Shown here: piece by piece, positions 1-6,468 of the stretch
Layout: each line of letters starts with the position of its first letter
Position numbering within the stretch: position 1 is the first letter of the stretch
NCBI GenBank assembly: GCA_017161665.1
Contig: JADFCT010000123.1
Location: forward strand, 1 to 9,643
Reading direction: 5' to 3'
DNA from: Candidatus Sumerlaeota bacterium
GTDB taxonomy: Bacteria; Sumerlaeota; Sumerlaeia; JADFCT01
Length of the DNA stretch: 9,643 bases
Notes under the pieces: generated by a model
What the model was told of the DNA's origin: nothing
Database searches by the model: none
What the model saw: the letters and a program-made list of their open reading frames with translations, nothing else
Translations under genes and position numbers: made by a program

Positions 1-1
1 G

Positions 2-643
2 GGGCTGGAAGTGGTGGGGCTTCACTGGCTCTTCGCCGGGCCGACGGGGCTTCACTTGACCACGACCGATGATGTGCAATGGCGACGGGCCTATGACTAT
101 CTCCGGACGCTGGTTGATTTATGTGGCGACCTGGGCGGCGACGTCATGGTGTTGGGGTCGCCGAAACAACGTAGCCTGGTGAACGGCCAGACACAGGAGG
201 GCGCCTGGCGCCGGGCGAAGGAAGTCCTGAAGGGCGCGCTGGATTTGGCTCAGGCCCGTGGCGTGACCATTGCCCTGGAGCCCTTGTCGCCCGTGGAAAC
301 AGACTTCATCAACACCGTCGCCGATGGCATGAAGATGGTTCGGGAAATTAATCACCCGAATCTGAAAATCCATCTCGATGTCAAGGCCATGTACTCGGAA
401 CCCACGCCGATCCCCGACGTCATCCGTTCCGTCACGGCCGCTGATATTGGCCATTTTCACGTCAACGACGCGAACCTGTACGGTCCCGGCATGGGCGATG
501 TGGATTATGGTCCCATTGCCCAGGCGATCCGGGATGTGGGCTGGGATCGCTGGTTGTCCGTGGAGGTTTTCAAATACGATCCCGACCCAGAGACGATCGC
601 CCGCAAGAGCATTGAGTATCTCAAGAAGTATTGGACCGATTGA
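2..643 (+). CDS. Sugar phosphate isomerase/epimerase, TIM-barrel (5' end missing)
   Basis: The reading frame is open from the window edge, so the N-terminus lies outside and 213 residues are visible (counted from the codon at nt 2). It belongs to the xylose-isomerase-like TIM-barrel superfamily that includes D-tagatose/D-psicose 3-epimerases. The four metal-site positions of that family are all recognisable: Glu93 in ALEPLSP, Asp126 in HLDVKAM, His151 or His153 in GHFHVND, and Glu188 in LSVEVF. An alternative internal start (GTG, nt 11) would cut into a barrel strand and is unlikely. The gene sits 85 bases ahead of a sodium/solute symporter and then nagB and nagA, so a role in converting an imported sugar before or beside amino-sugar breakdown is plausible. 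The substrate cannot be read from sequence: ketose 3-epimerase, myo-inosose or sugar-acid isomerase are all possible. The fold is confident and the reaction is not. Confidence 0.85.
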   Translation, partial: GLEVVGLHWLFAGPTGLHLTTTDDVQWRRAYDYLRTLVDLCGDLGGDVMVLGSPKQRSLVNGQTQEGAWRRAKEVLKGALDLAQARGVTIALEPLSPVETDFINTVADGMKMVREINHPNLKIHLDVKAMYSEPTPIPDVIRSVTAADIGHFHVNDANLYGPGMGDVDYGPIAQAIRDVGWDRWLSVEVFKYDPDPETIARKSIEYLKKYWTD

Positions 644-712
644 AAACAAAAGCAATTGAGGCAGAAGCGGAATCCTCGGGCGTCCATGCGGCTGCGTCCG
701 GACTTCATCTGT

Positions 713-717
713 GAGGA
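713..717 (+). promoter_or_regulatory. Ribosome binding site that sets the symporter start at 729
   Basis: A GAGGA sequence lies 11 bases before the ATG at 729. A GTG six codons upstream, in frame at 711, has no purine-rich site before it and overlaps this one, so ATG 729 is preferred. The spacing is a little long. Confidence 0.5.
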
Positions 718-728
718 ATACTGACGTT

Positions 729-2420
729 ATGATTCTGGGATTGCATTGGCAGATTTGGGTCGTGTTGGCCCTGTATTTCGCATTTATGTTATACTTGGGG
801 TGGCGGAGCAAAAAGGGCATTCATAACCAGGAAGGATTCCTCCTGGGCAACCGTCAATTCGGTGTCTCCATGATGGTGATGCACGCCTTCGGCGCCGGGA
901 CCCATCCGGGCGACGTGGCCGGCGTCATGGGCAAGACGGTCACCAGCGGCGCCTCGGGGATCTGGGTGTCGTGGATGTGGATGTTTGGAACGCCCTTTTA
1001 TTGGTTGATTGCTCCCATCTATCGACGGATGCGGTGTTTGACGGTGGCGGATTTCTTTCGCGAGCGCTACGGCCGGCTGGCGACGGTGCTTTACATCCTC
1101 GTCGCCTCCACTGGAATGACTGTGGCCGTTTCGAGCTTGTTGCTGGCCACCGCGCGAACCGTACAAGGGATCATGGGCAAAGCGGGGCCCGAAAATGAAG
1201 CCTGGTTTTTCGGAATCCTCTTTATCAGCACCTTTGTTTTTGTGATCTACAGTTACTGGGGTGGGATTGTCGCCGCCATCAAGACAGACATGCTTCAGGG
1301 GCTGATGATCATCGGCTTGTCTTTTATCGCCATCCCTCAGGCGCTGTCACTCCCGGAGGTGAACGGCCTGGAGGGAATGCGCTCCATCTTGCGAGCCCAC
1401 AGCGGAAACGGCTCGGACTACCTGAGCCTGTTCGATCCCCAGTCCTTCAATATCTGGGTTGTGGTGATGTTGTGCATCAGCGCGCCGTTCAGTATCATGG
1501 CGCAGCCGCACACCATGTCTGTCACCTCGGCCGGTCGGACCGAATGGGAAGGGCGGGTTGGTTTCTGCTACGGTAATATCCTCAAGCGGATATGTACCAT
1601 GGGCTGGTGCGTGTTGGGTCTATGCTGGTTGGCGCGCTTGACCATCACCGGATCCGATATTCATCAGGACGCCGCCTTTGGCGATTCGATTCGCTATCTG
1701 CTGCCCGTGTCGCTCCAGGGTCTGATGCTGGCCTGTGTCATGGCCGCCGCCATGTCCACAGGCGACGCCGTACAGGTTACGGTGGCGGGGTTATTCTCCG
1801 AGAATCTTTATAAGGAGTATATTAATCCCGAAGCCTCGCAGGAACGGTTGATGAATGTCACCCGAATTGTAGGGATTGTGATTATCGCCTGTGCGCTGGT
1901 GGGCGCGATTCTGATGCGCGCCAGCCTCGTCGGCGCCATTCTGGATTACTTCAATATCACCAGCCTGCTGGGAGTGGCCGTGGTCATGGGGATCCTCTGG
2001 CGGCGGATGAATACCTGGGGCATGGTGACCGGACTCGTGGCCGCCGTGGCGATGTTTATCCTGACGAAGGTCTATGGCTCCGTTTTGGAAAGCGAGTATA
2101 ACTTCCCCCAGCGGGGGTTCACCATCGGATTGCCCATGCTCTCCGGAATTCTCTTCGGGATCTATGGCAGTTTGATGACGCCGCCGCCGGATGAAAAGGC
2201 GCTGGAGCCGTTCTTCAAACGAATCTATACGCCCATCGGCGAGGAAGATAAATTGAATCTGCCCTTTGACGAAGCCGTTCCGCCTCATAAACGGTGGCTG
2301 ACCAAAGGCGACCTTCTGATTATGAAGCCTTCCCGTCAATCCTGGATCGGCTTTCTGGTGGCCCTGGCCATCTGCCTGCTCTGTGTGTGGTTTATGGTCT
2401 GGCTATTAAATGGCTCCTGA
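729..2420 (+). CDS. Sodium/solute symporter (SSS family)
   Basis: A 563-residue, strongly hydrophobic integral membrane protein with about 13-14 predicted membrane segments (roughly residues 5-23, 47-65, 76-95, 118-140, 160-178, 186-205, 241-258, 287-305, 322-342, 378-398, 403-424, 428-445, 464-482, 540-560). Family features include the early segment with GNRQFG and the glycine-rich helix after it. The segment around AAAMSTGDA (residues 339-347) corresponds to the SSS helix whose Ser/Thr pair helps bind sodium in vSGLT. A hydrophilic stretch (about 483-535) precedes a last helix, as in longer SSS members. It would import a solute with sodium across the inner membrane. Its place between a sugar epimerase and nagB/nagA suggests a sugar or amino-sugar substrate, but SSS members also carry amino acids, carboxylates and vitamins, so the substrate is inferred from context only. 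Confidence 0.9.
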   Translation: MILGLHWQIWVVLALYFAFMLYLGWRSKKGIHNQEGFLLGNRQFGVSMMVMHAFGAGTHPGDVAGVMGKTVTSGASGIWVSWMWMFGTPFYWLIAPIYRRMRCLTVADFFRERYGRLATVLYILVASTGMTVAVSSLLLATARTVQGIMGKAGPENEAWFFGILFISTFVFVIYSYWGGIVAAIKTDMLQGLMIIGLSFIAIPQALSLPEVNGLEGMRSILRAHSGNGSDYLSLFDPQSFNIWVVVMLCISAPFSIMAQPHTMSVTSAGRTEWEGRVGFCYGNILKRICTMGWCVLGLCWLARLTITGSDIHQDAAFGDSIRYLLPVSLQGLMLACVMAAAMSTGDAVQVTVAGLFSENLYKEYINPEASQERLMNVTRIVGIVIIACALVGAILMRASLVGAILDYFNITSLLGVAVVMGILWRRMNTWGMVTGLVAAVAMFILTKVYGSVLESEYNFPQRGFTIGLPMLSGILFGIYGSLMTPPPDEKALEPFFKRIYTPIGEEDKLNLPFDEAVPPHKRWLTKGDLLIMKPSRQSWIGFLVALAICLLCVWFMVWLLNGS

Positions 2421-2456
2421 TTTCAATGGAGCGACAACAAGGAAGGGTATGCTTTT

Positions 2457-3200
2457 ATGTCGATTTCGATTGGTGAGACCAAGGATGAAATGGGGGCGAC
2501 CGCCGCGGCCGCCGGCGCGGATCGAATGCGCGCCGCCCTTGAGGTCAACGGCGTCTGCCGCATTATCGTCGCCACCGGGGCGTCGCAATTCGAAATGCTG
2601 CGCGCGCTGGCCCGGGAAAAGATCGACTGGTCGCGCGTGACGGTGTTTCATCTGGACGAATACATCGGGATGCCCATGGATCATCCCGCCTCGTTCCGGA
2701 AATATCTGAAAGAGCGTTTCGAAGATCAACTGCCCCAACCGGTTCAGGCTTTCCATTATATCAACGGCGAGACGGATCCGGAGGGTGAATGCGCCCGGGT
2801 GGGGGAGGCCATCGCCATGGCCCCTATCGATGTGGCTTTTGTGGGCATTGGTGAGAATTGTCACCTGGCCTTCAACGATCCACCTGCCGATTTTGAAATC
2901 GAGACCCCCTATATCATCGTTGATCTCGATGAAGCCTGTCGGCGTCAGCAACTCGGTGAGGGGTGGTTCCCGACCTTCGCCGATGTCCCAACGCGCGCCA
3001 TTTCCATGTCCATTAAACAAATCTGCAAATCCCGCTCAATTATCTGTACGGTTCCCGACCGGCGGAAGGCGGAGGCGGTGCGAAAAGCGTTGGAAGGAAC
3101 CGTGACGCCCGAAGCGCCGGCCTCCATTCTCCAGAACCATCCCGATTGCCGATTCTATTTGGACCGCGACGCGGCATCGTTGCTGAGGTCACATGCCTAG
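2457..3200 (+). CDS. nagB: Glucosamine-6-phosphate deaminase, variant active site
   Basis: A 247-residue cytoplasmic protein of the GlcN6P isomerase/6-phosphogluconolactonase fold. It should convert glucosamine-6-phosphate to fructose-6-phosphate and ammonia. The start is supported by GGAAGGG at 2441-2447, nine bases before the ATG. Residues 65-69 (HLDEY) match the E. coli catalytic Asp72 motif (Asp67 here). The second motif reads [13 protein letters not shown] (130-142), where E. coli has GVGNDGHIAFNEP. His136 matches His143, but Asp141 of E. coli is replaced by Asn134, Gly142 by Cys135 and Glu148 by Asp141. My recollection is that GENGH/NDP-type motifs occur in a NagB-like branch, but Cys135 looks unusual. 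The gene is slightly shorter than E. coli NagB (266 residues). It lies 36 bases after the symporter and 35 before nagA, as expected for an amino-sugar operon. A related sugar-phosphate isomerase is the alternative. Confidence 0.85.
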   Translation: MSISIGETKDEMGATAAAAGADRMRAALEVNGVCRIIVATGASQFEMLRALAREKIDWSRVTVFHLDEYIGMPMDHPASFRKYLKERFEDQLPQPVQAFHYINGETDPEGECARVGEAIAMAPIDVAFVGIGENCHLAFNDPPADFEIETPYIIVDLDEACRRQQLGEGWFPTFADVPTRAISMSIKQICKSRSIICTVPDRRKAEAVRKALEGTVTPEAPASILQNHPDCRFYLDRDAASLLRSHA

Positions 3201-3235
3201 AGAGTCGTTGAACCGGACGGAAAGGTTGACTGGCG

Positions 3236-4270
3236 ATGAGTTTCCCCGAAAAGGCTTTGCCCGTTCTGCCGGAACGATGGACCGGCGCCGGGCTCGTGGA
3301 CTTGCAGGTCAACGGCGTGGCGGGCGTGGATTTCAACGCCCCGGCCGAAAAGTGGAAGATTGAGGACTGGCGCCGGGCCCGCGAGGCGTTGCGGAAACGG
3401 GGGATTGTCGCGGCGCTGGTCACATTTATTACGGATGACCTGGAGGCCCTTTATCGGCGTGTCGCCCGATATCGAGAGTTTGTGGAAGCAGATGCCACCC
3501 TGGCGACCATGTTCCCAGGACTACATATTGAAGGGCCTTTTGTTTCACCCGAAGACGGCCCGCGCGGCGCGCACCCAAAGACCCATTGCCGCGCGCCAGC
3601 GGAAGCGCCGGACTTTCTGGAGCGTTTGATTGCGGCGGCCGGAGGAACGCGTTCCTTGAAAATTCTGACCCTGGCGCCCGAATTGTCCGGCGCCATGGCG
3701 TTGATCGCGGAGGCTTCACGGCGAGGCATGGTGGTGGCCTTGGGGCACACGAATGCCGACGCTGCAACGATTGATCTGGCGGTTAGGGCTGGCGCTGTAA
3801 TGGCTACCCATCTGGGCAACGGCTCGCATGAAATCATGCCTCGCTCGGAGAATTATATCCAAAATCAATTAGCCGATGATCGTCTGGCGGCGTCATTCAT
3901 TGCCGATGGCCATCATATCCCGTTCCCGACTTTGAAAAACATGTTGCGGGCCAAAGGCTTCGAACGCGCCATTCTGGTCTCCGATTCCGTCGCGGCCGCC
4001 GGGATGCCGCCGGGGCGGTATTGCCTGGGCGACGAAGAGGTCGTTCTGGACGAAACAGGCAAAGTCGCCAAACCCGGGCAGCCGAACCTGGCGGGCTCGG
4101 CCCTGACACTGGACCGAGCGGTACTGTTGACAGCCCGCCATGGTGATGTTCCCTTCGAAGTCGCTTGGGCCATGGCCTCCACTCAGGCGGCCCGGTTGGT
4201 GGGAATGGATCCCGAATGGGTGACGGTTCGTGTCGAATCCGATGGATTTGTGAGAGAATTGACCGCGTAG
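3236..4270 (+). CDS. nagA: N-acetylglucosamine-6-phosphate deacetylase
   Basis: A 344-residue amidohydrolase-fold enzyme that should remove acetate from GlcNAc-6-phosphate, giving glucosamine-6-phosphate for the deaminase encoded just upstream. The NagA landmarks appear in order: DLQVNG (22-27), metal-ligand Glu99 in GLHIEGPF, His171 in ALGHTNAD, His192 in THLGNGSH, the substrate-site DGHHIP (224-229) and catalytic Asp250 in LVSDSVAAAG. The usual THLFNAM segment is THLGNGSHEIM here. The protein is about 40 residues shorter than E. coli NagA (382), mainly at the N-terminus, where the small beta-sandwich domain is reduced to about 17 residues before the barrel. In-frame stops at 3209 and 3227 rule out an upstream start. 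A weak AAAGG site lies at 3221-3225. No terminator was recognised after the gene. Confidence 0.93.
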   Translation: MSFPEKALPVLPERWTGAGLVDLQVNGVAGVDFNAPAEKWKIEDWRRAREALRKRGIVAALVTFITDDLEALYRRVARYREFVEADATLATMFPGLHIEGPFVSPEDGPRGAHPKTHCRAPAEAPDFLERLIAAAGGTRSLKILTLAPELSGAMALIAEASRRGMVVALGHTNADAATIDLAVRAGAVMATHLGNGSHEIMPRSENYIQNQLADDRLAASFIADGHHIPFPTLKNMLRAKGFERAILVSDSVAAAGMPPGRYCLGDEEVVLDETGKVAKPGQPNLAGSALTLDRAVLLTARHGDVPFEVAWAMASTQAARLVGMDPEWVTVRVESDGFVRELTA

Positions 4271-4366
4271 CATGTGGATCGCGCGGCCGTATCATCGAAT
4301 AAAATCCGGCAAACTTGGCAAGCCGACATCGACATGGTCATAGACGCGGAGGCGCCTTGGGCGGTT

Positions 4367-4381
4367 TCCTTCAAGAAAGGA
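4367..4381 (+). promoter_or_regulatory. Small hairpin covering the ribosome binding site of the C11 protease gene
   Basis: The bases 4367-4371 (TCCTT) can pair with 4377-4381 (AAGGA) around a 5-base loop. The 3' arm is most of the AAAGGA site (4376-4381) that lies seven bases before ATG 4389. A five-pair A/T-rich stem is weak and may mean nothing, but it could lower translation. The ribosome site itself is well placed and supports ATG 4389 as start. Confidence 0.3.
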
Positions 4382-4388
4382 TCGGGCC

Positions 4389-6464
4389 ATGTCACGATTT
4401 GCGAGGGTTATCTACGTTTTTGCGCTCCTTTTTCTGGGGGCTCGGCCCGTTGTGGGACAATCCGCCCTTGATCAATGGTTTCCCAGGGAGGGGGCGGCGA
4501 TTCCCGAGCGTTCCGATTCTGCGCCCTCAACCTTTCGCTCCCGCGCCTATTCCAATAATCCATATCTCACACGTCCCCAGGCGCCGGGTGCGCCTCCTAC
4601 GGCCGCCTACTCTGCCGGCCCAGCCGTTTCTGCCGGCGCCGAATGGACGCTCATGATCTACATGGCGGCCGACAATAATCTGGATGCGGCGGCGGTGCGG
4701 GATTTAGAGGAAATGGAGCGGATCGGCTCGTCTGAGCAGATTCAAATCGTGGTGTTTGTGGATCGGGATCGCGGTTGGCAAACGGCCCGGCAGGGACTGA
4801 TTCTTCCGCGGCCCGAATCGGGCGTGCAGTCTCTGGACCCGCGCCTGCCGACGTGTGAGGATCTCGGCGAGGTGGACTCCGGCAGCGCCGAGACGTTCGA
4901 ACGCTTTGTCCAGTGGGCCGCGCGCGCCTGGCCGGCCCGCCGCTATGGACTGATTGTCTGGAATCATGGCGGTGGATGGCGGAGCCTGGATTCGGCGGCT
5001 GCCGATACGCGCGCCATCTGTCTGGATTATGACAGCAACAGTCGTATTTATAATGCCGATCTCCGAAGGGCCCTCGAACGGAGCGGACAACGCTTCGAAA
5101 TCATTGCCATGGACGCGTGTCTGATGGGTATGGTCGAGGTGGCGTATGAGATGAAGGATTTGACGCCTGTTTTTGTGGGATCGGCCCAGAATATTCCGAC
5201 GGACGGTTTCGAATATACGTCGTTGTTGACCGAAATCCAACGCAATCCGACCATGGACGGACGCGCCATGGGACGGGCCATGGTGGATACCTATGGGCGA
5301 TATTATCGCACCCATTCCAAGGATTTGACCCTGAGCGCCGTGGACACCAGTCGACTGGAGCCATTGGCGCACGCTTTGAACGATCTGATTCGACAGACCG
5401 GTGGACAGGCGGTCGGGGTGGATGATCCCGCCCGCGTTCAGTCGGTTTTTTCTTCCGCTCGCGAAAAAGCCGGGCTGATTGACGGCAACCGGGCCCATGT
5501 GGATTTGGGGCTTTTTCTGGAAGCGGCGACTCGACAGGAAGAACTGTCTCCATCTGCCCGCCAGGCGGCGGGGCGGGCCTTGGACGCTTATCGAAACACC
5601 CTGATCCATTCCTTCGCCAATCGCAGCCGGGCGGGCACGGGCCTGGCCGTGTTTCTCCCCGAAAAAACGGGGACCAAGTATTATAGCGATTATACGGCGC
5701 ACCATTCCCGTTTCGCCGCGGATACGGTTTGGCCGCAGTTCATCCACGCCTATGCGGGCAATCAGGCGATGGACCTGCCACCGGACGCGCTGATGGCGCC
5801 CGTCGAGCCGACAGCCCCGGCGGTTGATGAGCCCGCTGCGCCTCTGAATGAGGCAATTTCCTATGCCCCCGCGCTGTTTGATGAGTCTATGGTTCCGGAG
5901 GTTCGAATTCGGGGAATTGCCATGGTCGATGACCGGCAGGAACAACTGGTCGCTTCCATTCGCCCCGGTCGGTCCTATGGGATGGCCGTACGTTCTTCGA
6001 CCCGAAATGCGGCGCCGGGATTGGATGAAACGGTTTTCGTGGTTGTGGCGGACCGTCAGGGGCGGTTAATTGAGGGGACGGCGTCACATCAGACCTATCG
6101 CCTGGAAAATGGGGATTACATTTATCGGTTGCCCCTGCGGGTTCCGGAGCGGTTATCGTCTTTCATCGTCGTGGCCGTCCATGTGATCCATGCCCCCGAC
6201 AAACGCGTGGTCCAGTATGACACGGCCCTTCGCGCCTATCGACTGGGCGACTCGGGTATGGGAAGGCCGGTTCAGGGATTGAATGCCACCCTGGCTCAGG
6301 CTCGGGCGGTGACGGAACGGAGTTTGGGAACCAAAAGCCTGAACGGCGCGACTGGAATCAAACGGGTGGATTCAATTTCCCCCCGTCCGGCGCCGACGCT
6401 TTCGCGCCCGACTTCGGCTCCCAGCCCTCTGGACGTCTGGTTTGAAAAATCTTCAGGGAAGTAA
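4389..6464 (+). CDS. Secreted clostripain-family (C11) cysteine protease
   Basis: A 691-residue protein with an apparent Sec signal peptide (basic MSRFAR, hydrophobic core 7-17, likely cleavage near 23-24) and no lipobox, so it is probably exported. A Pro/Ala/Ser-rich linker (about 32-84) precedes the C11 domain, which opens at WTLMIYMAADNNL (86-98). The clan CD dyad is visible: His193 in VWNHGGGW and Cys244 in MDACLMGM, 51 residues apart (55 in clostripain). Arg198, five residues after the His, and Arg208 flank a short segment placed like the linker removed on clostripain self-processing. The domain ends near 455. A Pro-rich spacer follows, then a probable beta-sandwich (about 503-617) and a low-complexity tail. 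The motif SxLDxWF occurs at 25-31 and again at 679-685. C11 enzymes usually cut after Arg. The gene is followed after 4 bases by a caspase-like protease gene, implying joint expression. The fold and catalytic class are confident; the target is unknown. Confidence 0.88.
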   Translation: MSRFARVIYVFALLFLGARPVVGQSALDQWFPREGAAIPERSDSAPSTFRSRAYSNNPYLTRPQAPGAPPTAAYSAGPAVSAGAEWTLMIYMAADNNLDAAAVRDLEEMERIGSSEQIQIVVFVDRDRGWQTARQGLILPRPESGVQSLDPRLPTCEDLGEVDSGSAETFERFVQWAARAWPARRYGLIVWNHGGGWRSLDSAAADTRAICLDYDSNSRIYNADLRRALERSGQRFEIIAMDACLMGMVEVAYEMKDLTPVFVGSAQNIPTDGFEYTSLLTEIQRNPTMDGRAMGRAMVDTYGRYYRTHSKDLTLSAVDTSRLEPLAHALNDLIRQTGGQAVGVDDPARVQSVFSSAREKAGLIDGNRAHVDLGLFLEAATRQEELSPSARQAAGRALDAYRNTLIHSFANRSRAGTGLAVFLPEKTGTKYYSDYTAHHSRFAADTVWPQFIHAYAGNQAMDLPPDALMAPVEPTAPAVDEPAAPLNEAISYAPALFDESMVPEVRIRGIAMVDDRQEQLVASIRPGRSYGMAVRSSTRNAAPGLDETVFVVVADRQGRLIEGTASHQTYRLENGDYIYRLPLRVPERLSSFIVVAVHVIHAPDKRVVQYDTALRAYRLGDSGMGRPVQGLNATLAQARAVTERSLGTKSLNGATGIKRVDSISPRPAPTLSRPTSAPSPLDVWFEKSSGK
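6455..6461 (+). promoter_or_regulatory. Ribosome binding site that sets the caspase start at 6469
   Basis: AGGGAAG lies seven bases before ATG 6469, inside the last codons of the upstream protease gene, whose stop codon fills part of the spacer. An in-frame TTG at 6442 would add nine residues ahead of the signal peptide and lacks such a site, so ATG 6469 is chosen. The arrangement favours translational coupling. Confidence 0.7.
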
Positions 6465-6468
6465 CAAC

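Noticed and set aside
119..820. A 233-codon minus-strand frame across the epimerase end and symporter start.
   Set aside because: It spans two well-supported plus-strand genes and shows no domain of its own; it is a complement artefact.
4271..4388. Terminator or promoter between nagA and the C11 protease gene.
   Set aside because: No GC-rich stem with a T run and no convincing -35/-10 pair could be found in the 118 bases, so whether transcription continues from nagA is left open.
4704..5945. A 413-codon open frame on the minus strand opposite the C11 protease gene.
   Set aside because: The plus strand has clear C11 motifs across the same bases; the minus frame shows no recognisable domain, is Arg/His/Gly/Ile-rich as expected for the complement of a GC-biased gene, and lacks a ribosome site I could support.
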